64,000 nt of DNA from positions 1-64,000 of the forward strand of contig DASVRA010000023.1 in assembly GCA_036388855.1 (NCBI GenBank), given 5' to 3'. This document shows, piece by piece, positions 17,497 through 25,697 of the stretch. How positions within the stretch are numbered: position 1 is the first letter of the stretch; each line of letters begins with the position of its first letter. The notes under the pieces were generated by a model. The model made no database searches, was not told where the DNA came from, and saw only the letters and a program-made list of their open reading frames with translations. This DNA comes from DASVRA01 sp036388855. GTDB taxonomy: Bacteria > Pseudomonadota > Alphaproteobacteria > Caulobacterales > Caulobacteraceae. The position numbers were made by a program, and so were the translations under genes.

Positions 17497-17781
17497 ATGA
17501 CCGACGCCAACACCACGGCCGACGCGCCCGCGTCCGCCCCATCCACCGGAGGCGGCGCGCGCCGCCCCTTCTTCCGCCGCCGCAAGGTCTGCCCGTTCTC
17601 CGGCGCCAACGCGCCGAAGATCGACTACAAGGACCACAAGCTGCTGCAGCGCTACATCTCCGAGCGCGGCAAGATCGTGCCCTCGCGCATCAGCGCCGTA
17701 TCGCAGATCAAGCAGCGCGAACTGGCCCGGGCGATCAAGCGTGCGCGGTTCCTGGCGCTGCTTCCCTACGTGGTGAAGTGA
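17497..17781 (+). CDS. rpsR: 30S ribosomal protein S18
   Basis: Partner of S6 on the small-subunit platform. 94 residues with an Ala/Pro/Thr-rich N-terminal extension (about 20 residues). The S18 core follows: RPFFRRRKVCPFSG, IDYKDHKLLQRYISERGKIVPSRI and the ending LARAIKRARFLALLPYV. It follows rpsF by 13 bases and precedes rplI by 10. Confidence 0.97.
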   Translation: MTDANTTADAPASAPSTGGGARRPFFRRRKVCPFSGANAPKIDYKDHKLLQRYISERGKIVPSRISAVSQIKQRELARAIKRARFLALLPYVVK

Positions 17782-17791
17782 GGAGGATGAG

Positions 17792-18382
17792 ATGAAGGTA
17801 GTCCTGCTCGAACGCGTGGAAGGCTGGGGCGCGCTGGGCGACGTGGTCTCCGTCAAAGACGGCTACGCGCGCAACTTCCTGCTGCCCAACCAGAAGGCCT
17901 TGCGCGCCACCGAGGCCAACATGAAGGCCTTCGAGGTCCAGAAGAAAGACCTCGCGGCGCGCAACGAACGCGCCCGCGCCGAGGCCGAAAAGTCCGGCGC
18001 CAAGCTGGACGGCTCGACCTATGTGCTGATCCGCCAGGCCGGCGAGTCCGGCCAGCTTTACGGCTCGGTCACCGGCCGCGACGTCGCCGACGCGGTTCAG
18101 GCCGGCGGCGGGCGGGTGGAGCGCAGCCAGGTGGTGCTGAACCTGCCGATCAAGACCATCGGCATGCACCAGGTGAAGGTGAAGCTGCACCCCGAGGTGA
18201 CCATCACCGTCAGCGTTAACGTCGCCCGCTCGCAGGACGAGGCCGACCGGCAGGCGCGCGGCGAGAACGTGATCGCCTCGCAGTTCGACGACGACCGGTT
18301 GGCCGCGGAGCAACAGGCCAAGGATCTGTTCGCCGGCGGCGCCGGCCAGCAGCAGGCCGAGCCCGAGGGCGAGGCGGCCTAG
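17792..18382 (+). CDS. rplI: 50S ribosomal protein L9
   Basis: L9 binds domain V of 23S rRNA with its N-terminal domain and projects from the L1 side of the ribosome. The 196-residue protein starts MKVVLLERVEGWGALGDVVSVKDGYARNFLLP-like (N-domain), then a long connecting helix (about 50-75) and the C-domain (IKTIGMHQVKVKLHPEV). It carries an extra tail of about 45 acidic and Gln/Ala-rich residues beyond the usual 150-residue length, as often seen in Alphaproteobacteria. It ends shortly before a strong terminator. Confidence 0.96.
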   Translation: MKVVLLERVEGWGALGDVVSVKDGYARNFLLPNQKALRATEANMKAFEVQKKDLAARNERARAEAEKSGAKLDGSTYVLIRQAGESGQLYGSVTGRDVADAVQAGGGRVERSQVVLNLPIKTIGMHQVKVKLHPEVTITVSVNVARSQDEADRQARGENVIASQFDDDRLAAEQQAKDLFAGGAGQQQAEPEGEAA

Positions 18383-18422
18383 ACCCAGGCGCCCGAAATC
18401 TAAGCTTTGCAGGAGCAAAGAG

Positions 18423-18453
18423 AAAGGGCGGCGGGAATGACCCGCCGCCCTTT
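18423..18453. terminator. Bidirectional intrinsic terminator after rplI
   Basis: A perfect 13-base stem, AAAGGGCGGCGGG (18423-18435) and CCCGCCGCCCTTT (18441-18453), around a five-base loop. The A-run and T-run at the base work in both directions. It ends the rightward ribosomal operon and the leftward lipoprotein gene whose stop is at 18472. Confidence 0.85.
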
Positions 18454-18471
18454 CCTGTCGATGTCTTAGGC

Positions 18472-18864
18472 TTATTGGCCCGGGGTGGTCGTGCCGCCGC
18501 CGCTCGTCGGAGCGCCGGTCGCGTCGGTGGTGGCGCCCGCGGTCGAGCCGCCGGCGTTCGCGCCCATCGGAGTGCCGGTGGTGTCGCCGGTTTCGGTACC
18601 GGTGGCGCCGGCGGCCCCGCCAGCGCCCGCGGCGCCCGCGCCGGTTCCGGTCATGTCGCCGCCGGCCGTTCCGGCCGCGCCGGCGGTCATGCCGGCGTCG
18701 GCCCCGCCGGCGGCGCCGGTGGTGGCGGAGGCGTCGGTCCCGCCGGCGGCCGCGGCGTCAGAGGCGCCGCCTGCGCCGGCGCCGCCCTTGTTGCAGGCGG
18801 CCGCGCCGCCCATCAGTCCAGCCACCGCGACGGCGGCCAGCAAACGCTTGGTTGTCGTGTTCAC
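18472..18864 (-). CDS. Gly/Ala/Thr-rich putative lipoprotein
   Basis: Start is GTG 18864, because an excellent AAGGAG site lies six to seven bases upstream and a signal sequence follows at once (RLLAAVAVAGLMGGAAACNKGG). The Cys at the end of the hydrophobic stretch is a plausible lipidation site, although AAAC is a weak lipobox. The remaining 105 or so residues are almost only Gly, Ala, Thr, Ser, Asp and Pro with no fold expected. Total 130 residues. Possibly a surface or periplasmic spacer; function unknown. It shares its terminator with rplI. Confidence 0.7.
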   Translation of the reverse strand: MNTTTKRLLAAVAVAGLMGGAAACNKGGAGAGGASDAAAAGGTDASATTGAAGGADAGMTAGAAGTAGGDMTGTGAGAAGAGGAAGATGTETGDTTGTPMGANAGGSTAGATTDATGAPTSGGGTTTPGQ

Positions 18865-19100
18865 TTGGTGCTCCTTGCGCCGGCGCGACGCCGGCGGGAT
18901 TGAGGTTGAGGTCCGGTTCGAAGGAACCGCCTCATTCAACTCACGCGCCCGTGATCAGGGTTCCCCAAGGCATCATTTGACTGGCCTGCGACACCCGCGC
19001 GCAGCAGACCTCAGCCATCCACAGTTGCCAGATTGTTCCTGTGGGTTGCATGGTGTCCGGCTTAGGCGCGGACCCGCCGCTCCAGTAACCTTGACGGCCC
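18865..19100. promoter_or_regulatory. Divergent intergenic region between the lipoprotein gene and dnaB
   Basis: 236 bases separate two diverging genes, so promoters for both should lie here. I see no clear -35/-10 pairs and no other feature; dnaB lacks an obvious strong ribosome-binding site (CCTTGACGGCCC before the ATG). Confidence 0.4.
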
Positions 19101-20585
19101 ATGTCCTTCGCTCCCGTCCTTGACCTCCGCCCCGCCAATACGCCCGAGCCGGCGCACGCGCCCGCCAACATCGAGGCCGAGCAGGCGCTGCTGGGCGCGG
19201 TGCTCTACGACAACGCCGCGCTGGAGCGGCTGAGCGACCTGCTGCACCCGCAGCACTTCTACGAGCCGTTCCACGCCCGCCTGTTCGGGGTGATGCGTGA
19301 GCTGATCAACAAGGGCCAGCTGGCCGAGCCGACCCTGATCATGGAGCGCTTCCGGCGCGATCCGGCGTTCGAGGACCTGGGCGGGATCAGCTACCTCGCC
19401 GACCTGGTGGACCGCGCCCCGCCCGCGGCCAATGCGCCCGATTATGGGCGGGTGATCTACGACCTGGCGCTGCGCCGCGACCTGATCCGCATCGGCGGCG
19501 ACATCTCGGTGCAGGCCGCCAATGATGCGGAGAAGGGCGCGCGCGACCAGATCGAGGAGGCGGAGCAGGCGCTCTACCAATTGGCGGAGTCGGGGGCGAC
19601 CTCGACCGGCTTCATCGATTTCTCCACTGCCCTGCACGGGGCGGTGGAGATGGCGGCGGAGGCGTTCGGCCGTGACGGCGGGCTGGCGGGGGTGTCGTCG
19701 GGCCTGATCGATCTCGACCAGAAGCTCGGCGGGCTGCACCCGTCGGACTTGGTGATCCTCGCCGGCCGCCCCTCGATGGGCAAGACCGCGCTGGCGACCA
19801 ACATCGCCTTCAACGTCGCCCGGAATTACGCCTACGAGATCCAACTCGACGGGTCGAAGAAGACGGTGAACGGCGGCGTCGTCGCCTTCTTCTCGCTGGA
19901 AATGAGCGCCGAGCAGCTGGCCATGCGCCTCTTGGCCGAGGTTTCGGGTGTGTCGTCGGACCGGCTGCGCAAGGGCGAGATCGACGCATCGGAGTTCGGC
20001 CGGGTGCGGGACGCCGCGCTCGAGATCCAGGAGAGCCCGCTCTACATCGACGCCACCGGCGGGCTGTCGATCGGCAAGCTGGCCGCCCGCGCCCGCCGCC
20101 TGAAGCGGCAGTCGGGGCTGGACCTGATCGTCGTCGATTACCTGCAGCTGGTCACCGGCGACAGCCTGCGCGGGTCCGACAACCGGGTGCAGGAGGTGAG
20201 TCAGATCACCCAGGGCCTGAAGGCGATCGCCAAGGAACTCGGCGTGCCGGTGCTGGCGTTGTCGCAGTTGTCGCGCCAGGTGGAGAACCGCGAGGACAAG
20301 CGGCCCCAGCTTTCCGACCTGCGGGAATCGGGCTCAATCGAGCAGGACGCCGACGTGGTGATGTTCGTCTATCGCGAGAGCTACTACCTCGGGCGGGGAG
20401 AGCCGCGCGAAGGCACCCCCGAGCACCTCGCTTGGCAGGACGACATGGAGAAGGTCAGGAACCTGGCCGAGGTGATCATCGGCAAGCAGCGCCACGGCCC
20501 GATCGGCACGGTGAAGCTGCACTTCAATGAGGACCTGACCAAGTTCGGCAACCTCGCGCGCGAGGGGCGGTTCGAGCCGCGCTGA
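19101..20585 (+). CDS. dnaB: Replicative DNA helicase DnaB
   Basis: Hexameric 5'-3' helicase at the replication fork. 494 residues: N-terminal DnaB domain (about 22-125, NIEAEQALLGAVLYDN), linker helix, and a RecA-like motor. Walker A is AGRPSMGKTALA (221-232), Walker B LIVVDYLQLV, followed by the DLRESGSIEQDADVVMF segment with the arginine-finger region. The Arg/Lys-rich GKQRHGPIG motif is near the C terminus. The motor domain is full-length; I see no intein. It starts a rightward run that continues into tatABC and serS. Confidence 0.96.
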   Translation: MSFAPVLDLRPANTPEPAHAPANIEAEQALLGAVLYDNAALERLSDLLHPQHFYEPFHARLFGVMRELINKGQLAEPTLIMERFRRDPAFEDLGGISYLADLVDRAPPAANAPDYGRVIYDLALRRDLIRIGGDISVQAANDAEKGARDQIEEAEQALYQLAESGATSTGFIDFSTALHGAVEMAAEAFGRDGGLAGVSSGLIDLDQKLGGLHPSDLVILAGRPSMGKTALATNIAFNVARNYAYEIQLDGSKKTVNGGVVAFFSLEMSAEQLAMRLLAEVSGVSSDRLRKGEIDASEFGRVRDAALEIQESPLYIDATGGLSIGKLAARARRLKRQSGLDLIVVDYLQLVTGDSLRGSDNRVQEVSQITQGLKAIAKELGVPVLALSQLSRQVENREDKRPQLSDLRESGSIEQDADVVMFVYRESYYLGRGEPREGTPEHLAWQDDMEKVRNLAEVIIGKQRHGPIGTVKLHFNEDLTKFGNLAREGRFEPR

Positions 20586-20722
20586 GCCGCGGTCCGACAT
20601 CCGCGCGAGGCGGAGCTTCGTAACAGTGGAGTTCGTTGGCGCGCCGCCTAGCGTTCGCCTATATTCCGGCCTAGGCCGTAGCCGACGCCAAGGCGTCCTT
20701 GCCGCAGGAGAGTGTCGCCTTG

Positions 20723-20941
20723 ATGGGTGGAATGAGCTGGATCCATTGGGTGATCGTGATCGCGATCGTGGTCATCCTGTTCGGCGGCCGCGGCAAGCTG
20801 AGCTCGATCATGGGCGACGCGGCCAAGGGCATCCGCGCGTTCAAGGACGGCATGAAAGGCGAGGACGAGGGGGTGAAGGTCGATCCGGCCCCCCTGCCCC
20901 GCACCGAGGCTGAGAAGGAAAAGGCCGCCGCCGAGCGCTAG
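20723..20941 (+). CDS. tatA: Twin-arginine translocase subunit TatA
   Basis: Forms the size-variable pore of the Tat exporter for folded proteins. 72 residues from ATG 20723: one short N-terminal membrane helix (WIHWVIVIAIVVILFGG) with the FG motif at the helix end. An amphipathic helix follows (KLSSIMGDAAKGIRAFKDGMK), then an acidic tail. An AGGAG site at about 20705 suits either TTG 20720 or ATG 20723; the ATG is preferred. Genes tatA, tatB and tatC are contiguous. Confidence 0.93.
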   Translation: MGGMSWIHWVIVIAIVVILFGGRGKLSSIMGDAAKGIRAFKDGMKGEDEGVKVDPAPLPRTEAEKEKAAAER

Positions 20942-20977
20942 GCCGCGGCCGGTTCGCGGCCTTGAGGATGCCGACCC

Positions 20978-21472
20978 ATGCTGCCTGATGTCGGCGGAAC
21001 CGAACTCGTTCTGATCGCGGCCGTGGCCCTGATCGTGGTGGGTCCCAAGGACCTGCCGGCGCTGATGCGCAAGGTCGGCCAGTTCGTCGGCAAGATGCGG
21101 GCGATGGCCAACGAGTTCCGCGCCAGCTTCGACGACATGGCCCGCCAGTCCGAGCTCGACGATCTGCGCAAGGAGATCGACGCAATGAAGGCCGAGCGGA
21201 TCGACCCCGCCGGCTGGACCGCCGACACCTTCAAGGGCGACGCGGTGCTGGATTGGGAAGACCCGGACGCGGACCTCTACGTGCCGCCGGAAACCATCGC
21301 CGCCATTGAGGCGTCGGAGGCCGCCGCGGCCAAGCCGAAGCGGACGCGCAAGCCCAGGGCGAAAACGGAGACCACGCCCGCGCCCGCGCGGCCGCGACGA
21401 ACCAAGGCCGCGGCCGCCGAAGGCGCCGCCTCGCCGCCTAAGCGGACGCGCAAACCCAAGGCGGCGACGTGA
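20978..21472 (+). CDS. tatB: Sec-independent protein translocase protein TatB
   Basis: Substrate-receptor partner of TatC. 164 residues: short N-terminal membrane helix (ELVLIAAVALIVVGPKDLP) with the TatB GPKDLP motif. An amphipathic helix follows (RKVGQFVGKMRAMANEFRASF), then a long basic, Ala/Pro/Lys-rich cytoplasmic tail containing two KRTRKP repeats. Its TGA overlaps the GTG of tatC. Confidence 0.94.
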   Translation: MLPDVGGTELVLIAAVALIVVGPKDLPALMRKVGQFVGKMRAMANEFRASFDDMARQSELDDLRKEIDAMKAERIDPAGWTADTFKGDAVLDWEDPDADLYVPPETIAAIEASEAAAAKPKRTRKPRAKTETTPAPARPRRTKAAAAEGAASPPKRTRKPKAAT

Positions 21473-22365
21473 GCGCCGCCGCGCCCGACGAAGCCGAGAT
21501 CGAGGCGTCGCGCGCGCCCCTGCTCAGCCACCTGATCGAGCTTCGCACGCGCCTGATCGTCTGCGTCGTGGCGCTGGTGGTGGGGTTCGGCGTCTGCTTC
21601 GCCTTCGCCGAGCCGATCTACATCTTCCTGCTCAAGCCGTTCGAGCTCGCCGGCTCGATCCTGGCGGCGCAGAAGGCGGCGGGCAAAGGCCACAGCCTGT
21701 TCGACCCCGACCTGTTCCTGACCCTGGTGGGGCTGAAGCAGGCGCCGGTGGCGGCGCAGAACCTGAAGCTGGTGTTCACGGCGCCGCTGGAGTTCTTCTT
21801 CACCAAGATCAAGCTGGCGGGCTTCGGCGCGGTGGTGCTCACCTTCCCGGTGCTGGCCTGGCAGCTCTACCGCTTCGTCGCCCCGGGCCTTTACCGCAAG
21901 GAGCGCCACGCCTTCCTGCCGTTCCTGCTGGCCTCGCCCTTCCTGTTCCTGCTCGGGGCCTCGCTGGTCTACTTCCTGATCCTGCCGTTCGTGCTGTGGT
22001 TCTCCCTGACCCAGCAGATCACCGGCGTCGCCAATGTCACCGTGGAGCTGCTGCCCAAGGTGTCCGACTACCTGACCCTAGTGACCACCCTGCTCCTGGC
22101 CTTCGGCCTGTGCTTTCAGCTGCCGGTGGTGCTGTCACTACTGGGCCTGGCCGGCATCGTCTCCAGCAAGCAGCTGCGCAGCGCCCGCCGCTACGCCATC
22201 GTCGGCGTGTTCGTGGTGGCCGCCGTGGTCACCCCGCCCGATATGATCAGCCAACTGACTTTGGCGATCCCGCTGGTGCTGCTCTACGAAGTCTCCATCG
22301 CCTGCGTCTGGCTGATCGAGCGGCGGCGTAGGCGGGACGAGGCGGCGCAGGCGCTGGTCGCCTAG
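21469..22365 (+). CDS. tatC: Sec-independent protein translocase protein TatC
   Basis: Membrane receptor for twin-arginine signal peptides. GTG at 21469 overlaps the tatB stop. 298 residues with six predicted membrane helices and the family motif PLLSHLIELRTRLI near the N terminus. The family features YRFVAPGLYRKER and the late helix around VVLSLLGLAG are visible. A longer loop between helices 1 and 2 (AAQKAAGKGHSLFDPDLF region) makes it somewhat longer than E. coli TatC (258), as is usual in Alphaproteobacteria. A possible Tat substrate is encoded at 47476-48708. Confidence 0.95.
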   Translation: MSAAAPDEAEIEASRAPLLSHLIELRTRLIVCVVALVVGFGVCFAFAEPIYIFLLKPFELAGSILAAQKAAGKGHSLFDPDLFLTLVGLKQAPVAAQNLKLVFTAPLEFFFTKIKLAGFGAVVLTFPVLAWQLYRFVAPGLYRKERHAFLPFLLASPFLFLLGASLVYFLILPFVLWFSLTQQITGVANVTVELLPKVSDYLTLVTTLLLAFGLCFQLPVVLSLLGLAGIVSSKQLRSARRYAIVGVFVVAAVVTPPDMISQLTLAIPLVLLYEVSIACVWLIERRRRRDEAAQALVA

Positions 22366-22429
22366 AGCGGCTTGGCGCACCGCCCGCGCCACCGTAAGAG
22401 ACCGCCCTCCCCGCCTCTCCCGAGCCGCC

Positions 22430-23944
22430 GTGCACGACATCAAGGCCCTTCGCGACGACCCCGAGCCGTTCCGGCGCGGCTGGCGCGCGCGCGGGCTGGA
22501 GGATGTGGAGGGGCTGGTCGCGCGGCTGCTGGAGCAGGACCAGGCGCTGCGCGGAGTGCAGACGCGGCTGCAGGAGGCACAGGCGAGGCGGAACGAGGCG
22601 TCCAAGCTGATCGGGCAGGCGAAGGCGCGGAAGGACGAGGCGGGCGCTCAGGCGCTGATGGGCGAGGTTGAGGCGCTGAAGGGGGAGATGTCGGGGCTCA
22701 CGGAGAGCGAGCGTGGGCTGAAGGAGGCGCTGCTGGGGCCGAACGGCGAGCTGGCAAAGCTGCCGAACCTGCCGGCGGCGGACGTGCCGGAGGGGGCGGA
22801 CGAGAGCGGCAACGTTGAGGTGCGGCGGTGGGGCGAGCCGCGCGCGATCGCCGCGCCGAAGGATCACGTGGAGCTCGGCGAGGCGCTGGGGCTGATGGAC
22901 TTCGAGGCCGCCGCGCGGATGAGCGGCTCGCGCTTCGTGGTGTTGAAGGGCGAGCTCGCCCGCCTCGAACGCGCGCTCGGCCAGTTCATGCTCGACCTGC
23001 ACACGCGCGAGCACGGGTATGAGGAGGTGCACCCGCCGTTGCTGGTGCGGGACGAGGCGATGTTCGGGACGACTCAGCTGCCCAAGTTCGAAGGCGATCT
23101 ATTTGGCACTTCGACTAAGGACTTTGAGGCCATTCATCGTCGCGCCAAAGAGACTCTACTTGAGCAGACAAGTGATCGACGCGCCGAGCTCGACCAGATT
23201 GCTCTAGAGGTTGCTGCAGGAAAAATGGAGCGCGCCGCGCGCCTTGCCGAGATTGCCAAAGACCTGGACATAGAAGGCCTTCTAGCTGACCTGACCCTCA
23301 ACGTAGACGAAGGTGCATCCGAGTTCCAAAAGCGCCTCTGGCTCATCCCCACCGCCGAGGTCTCCCTCACCAACCTCGTGCGCGAGCAGATCGTCGACGA
23401 GGGCGTCCTCCCCCTGCGCTACACCGCGCTGACGCCGTGTTTCCGGTCGGAGGCGGGGGCTTCGGGGAAGGATACGCGCGGCATGATCCGCCAGCACCAG
23501 TTCAACAAGGTCGAGCTGGTGTCGGTCACCGCGCCCGAGCAGTCGGGCGAGGAGCACGAGCGGATGACCGCCTGCGCCGAAAAGGTGCTGGATCGGCTGG
23601 GCCTGCCCTACCGGCGGATGCTGCTCTGCACGGGCGACATGGGCTTCGCCGCGCGCAAGACCTACGACCTGGAGGTCTGGCTGCCGAGCCAGGGCGCCTA
23701 CCGCGAGATCAGCTCCTGCTCGGAGATCGGCGACTTCCAGGCGCGGCGGATGGACGCGCGCTATCGCAAGGGCGGGGAGAAGGGCGCGCGCTTCGTGCAC
23801 ACCCTGAACGGCTCGGGCGTGGCGGTCGGGCGCGCGCTGGTGGCGGTGATGGAGAACTACCAGGACGAAGGCGGGCGGATCGCGGTGCCGGAGGTGCTGG
23901 CGCCGTACATGGGCGGGGTGACTCACGTGGGGAGAACGACGTGA
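22430..23944 (+). CDS. serS: Serine-tRNA ligase with an unusual internal insertion
   Basis: Charges tRNA-Ser and tRNA-Sec-type acceptors with serine. GTG start at 22430 (HDIKALRDDPEPFRRGW). The N-terminal coiled-coil arm covers about residues 25-110. The class II catalytic core has motif 2 (TPCFRSEAGASGKDTRGMIRQHQF) split across the middle, and motif 3 near the end (LNGSGVAVGRALVAVMENYQ). At 504 residues it is about 75 longer than a typical SerRS of roughly 425-430. The excess lies between KFEGDLF and LWLIPTAEVSLTN (about 23095-23335), is helical and charged, and is AT-richer than its surroundings. Confidence 0.94.
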   Translation: MHDIKALRDDPEPFRRGWRARGLEDVEGLVARLLEQDQALRGVQTRLQEAQARRNEASKLIGQAKARKDEAGAQALMGEVEALKGEMSGLTESERGLKEALLGPNGELAKLPNLPAADVPEGADESGNVEVRRWGEPRAIAAPKDHVELGEALGLMDFEAAARMSGSRFVVLKGELARLERALGQFMLDLHTREHGYEEVHPPLLVRDEAMFGTTQLPKFEGDLFGTSTKDFEAIHRRAKETLLEQTSDRRAELDQIALEVAAGKMERAARLAEIAKDLDIEGLLADLTLNVDEGASEFQKRLWLIPTAEVSLTNLVREQIVDEGVLPLRYTALTPCFRSEAGASGKDTRGMIRQHQFNKVELVSVTAPEQSGEEHERMTACAEKVLDRLGLPYRRMLLCTGDMGFAARKTYDLEVWLPSQGAYREISSCSEIGDFQARRMDARYRKGGEKGARFVHTLNGSGVAVGRALVAVMENYQDEGGRIAVPEVLAPYMGGVTHVGRTT

Positions 23945-23957
23945 GCATTCCCCCCGG

Positions 23958-24071
23958 CTACCGCTCATTCCCGCGAAAGCGGGAACCCAGGCTTTTTTCT
24001 GGTGCGGCCGGTGCATGTGAATTTAGAAACAAAAACACCTGGGTCCCCGCTTTCGCGGGGATGAGCGGTAG
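23958..24071. repeat. Composite inverted repeat, family B copy 1
   Basis: The left arm begins CTACCGCTCATTCCCGCGAA (23958) and the right arm ends TTCGCGGGGATGAGCGGTAG (24071). The arms of about 35 bases are near-perfect reverse complements, each with its own GCGAAAGC-type mini-hairpin. Between them is an AT-rich spacer with a T-run and an A-run. It sits between serS and surE and could form a very stable hairpin. Family B copy 2 is at 36143-36246. When read in one frame such repeats give peptides like WVPAFAGMSGS, a sign of this repeat class in many proteobacterial genomes. Confidence 0.8.
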
Positions 24072-24086
24072 CGAAATAACTCGCGA

Positions 24087-24890
24087 GTGTCGGAGGTGAG
24101 GATTCTGCTCACCAACGACGACGGCTACAACGCCGAGGGGCTGGCGGCGCTGGAGCGGATCGCGGCGGTGCTGTCGGACGACGTGTGGGTGGTGGCGCCG
24201 GAGATCGAACAGTCGGGGGCCAGCCGGGGGATCACGCTGTCCACGCCCGTGCGGGTGAGGAAGACGGCGGAGAAGCAATACGCGGTCTCCGGCACGCCGA
24301 CCGACTGCGTGCTGCTGGCGCTGGGCGAGATCATCAAGGACGGCAAGCCGGACCTGCTGCTCTCCGGCGTCAACCGCGGCCAGAACCTCGGCGAGGACGT
24401 GTCGATGTCGGGCACGGTGGCCGGGGCCATCCAGGGAATGGCGCTGGGGGTGCCGTCGGTCGCGCTCAGCCAGTCGCTGACCGAGTTCCACGACCGACAC
24501 CGGGCGATGTACGAAACCGCCGAGGCCTATGCGCCGGGCATCATTCAGCGGCTGGTCGAGGTGGGCTGGCCGAACGACGTGGTGATCAACCTGAACTTCC
24601 CCGACCTGGCGCCCGACAAGGTCAAGGGCGTGGAGGTCACCGCCCAGGGCTTCCGCGACATCACCGACATGCGCGCGGAAAAGCGCAAGGACCTGCGCGG
24701 GCGGGACTACTACTGGATGAACTTCTCCGGGCGGAAGCCGCGCCTGACCAAGGGGACGGACCTGCAGGCGGTCTCGGCCGGCCGCATCTCGGTCACGCCC
24801 CTGCACATCGATCTCACCCACATGGCGACCGTGCACGAGCTGAAGAAGGTGCTGGGCGGCAGCTTACCCACGTTCGAGTCACGCCCTTGA
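24087..24890 (+). CDS. surE: 5'/3'-nucleotidase SurE
   Basis: Metal-dependent nucleoside monophosphate phosphatase. GTG at 24087 gives 267 residues starting MSEVRILLTNDDGYNAEG; the LTNDDG metal site is at residues 8-13. Further family motifs are PEIEQSGASRGIT, SGTPTDCVLLAL, SGVNRGQNLGEDVSMSGTVA and NLNFPDL. It is part of the serS-surE-pcm-LysM/M23 block, a well-known neighbourhood across proteobacteria. Confidence 0.95.
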   Translation: MSEVRILLTNDDGYNAEGLAALERIAAVLSDDVWVVAPEIEQSGASRGITLSTPVRVRKTAEKQYAVSGTPTDCVLLALGEIIKDGKPDLLLSGVNRGQNLGEDVSMSGTVAGAIQGMALGVPSVALSQSLTEFHDRHRAMYETAEAYAPGIIQRLVEVGWPNDVVINLNFPDLAPDKVKGVEVTAQGFRDITDMRAEKRKDLRGRDYYWMNFSGRKPRLTKGTDLQAVSAGRISVTPLHIDLTHMATVHELKKVLGGSLPTFESRP

Positions 24891-24958
24891 CCCCGAATCA
24901 GCTTCATCGTCATGGCGGGAGGGAGCGCGCCCGCCGCCTCCCGAAGTAAGCACCGAGT

Positions 24959-25618
24959 ATGGCCGAGCCCGACGACGACACGCCCGAGACGCGCCGGATG
25001 CGGCTGATCCTGGCCCTGCGCACCCAGGGGATCAGCGACGCCAAGGTGCTGCGCGCCATGGAGCAGACCCCGCGCGAGCTGTTCGTGCCCGAATTGTTCC
25101 AGGAACGCTCGTGGGAGGACTCGGCCCTGCCGATCGCCTGCGGCCAGACCATCAGCCAGCCGTTCATCGTCGCCTACATGACCCAGGGCCTGAAGATCGG
25201 CCACCGCGACCGGGTGCTCGAGATCGGCACGGGCTCGGGCTACCAGACCAGCGTGCTCGCCCGCATCGCGCGGCTGGTCTACACCGTGGAGCGCTACCGC
25301 ACCCTGCTGGCCGAGGCGGAAAGCCGCATCAAGGCGCAGGGCCTGCTCAACGTGATCACCAAATTCGGCGACGGCGGCGAGGGCTGGAGCGAACAGGCGC
25401 CTTTTGACCGCATTTTGGTCACCGCGGCGGCGCCGGGCGAACCCAACACTCTGCTGGCGCAGCTGAAGCCGTCGGGGGTTCTGGTCGCGCCCGTTGGCAA
25501 GGGGCCGGTGCAGAGCCTGGTCCGTTACACGGGCGACGGCAAGGGCGGGTTCGCCGAAGAGAAGCTGATGGACGTTCGTTTCGTCCCCCTGCTCGACGGG
25601 GTTGCGCGCGAACTTTGA
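24959..25618 (+). CDS. pcm: Protein-L-isoaspartate O-methyltransferase
   Basis: SAM-dependent repair enzyme that methylates isoaspartyl residues in damaged proteins. 219 residues from ATG 24959. PIACGQTISQPFIVAYMTQ is the family substrate motif; VLEIGTGSGYQTSVLA is SAM motif I; ILVTAAAPGEPNTLLAQLKP follows. The usual partner surE lies directly upstream, consistent with a stationary-phase or stress role known for the pair. Confidence 0.95.
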   Translation: MAEPDDDTPETRRMRLILALRTQGISDAKVLRAMEQTPRELFVPELFQERSWEDSALPIACGQTISQPFIVAYMTQGLKIGHRDRVLEIGTGSGYQTSVLARIARLVYTVERYRTLLAEAESRIKAQGLLNVITKFGDGGEGWSEQAPFDRILVTAAAPGEPNTLLAQLKPSGVLVAPVGKGPVQSLVRYTGDGKGGFAEEKLMDVRFVPLLDGVAREL

Positions 25619-25697
25619 GTGGGTGGCCCCGGGCCGTCGCTTGCGCGACACTGCCTCGGGGGCGCTGTGATTCCGGCCGTCGGGGAGCGGAGCGGCG

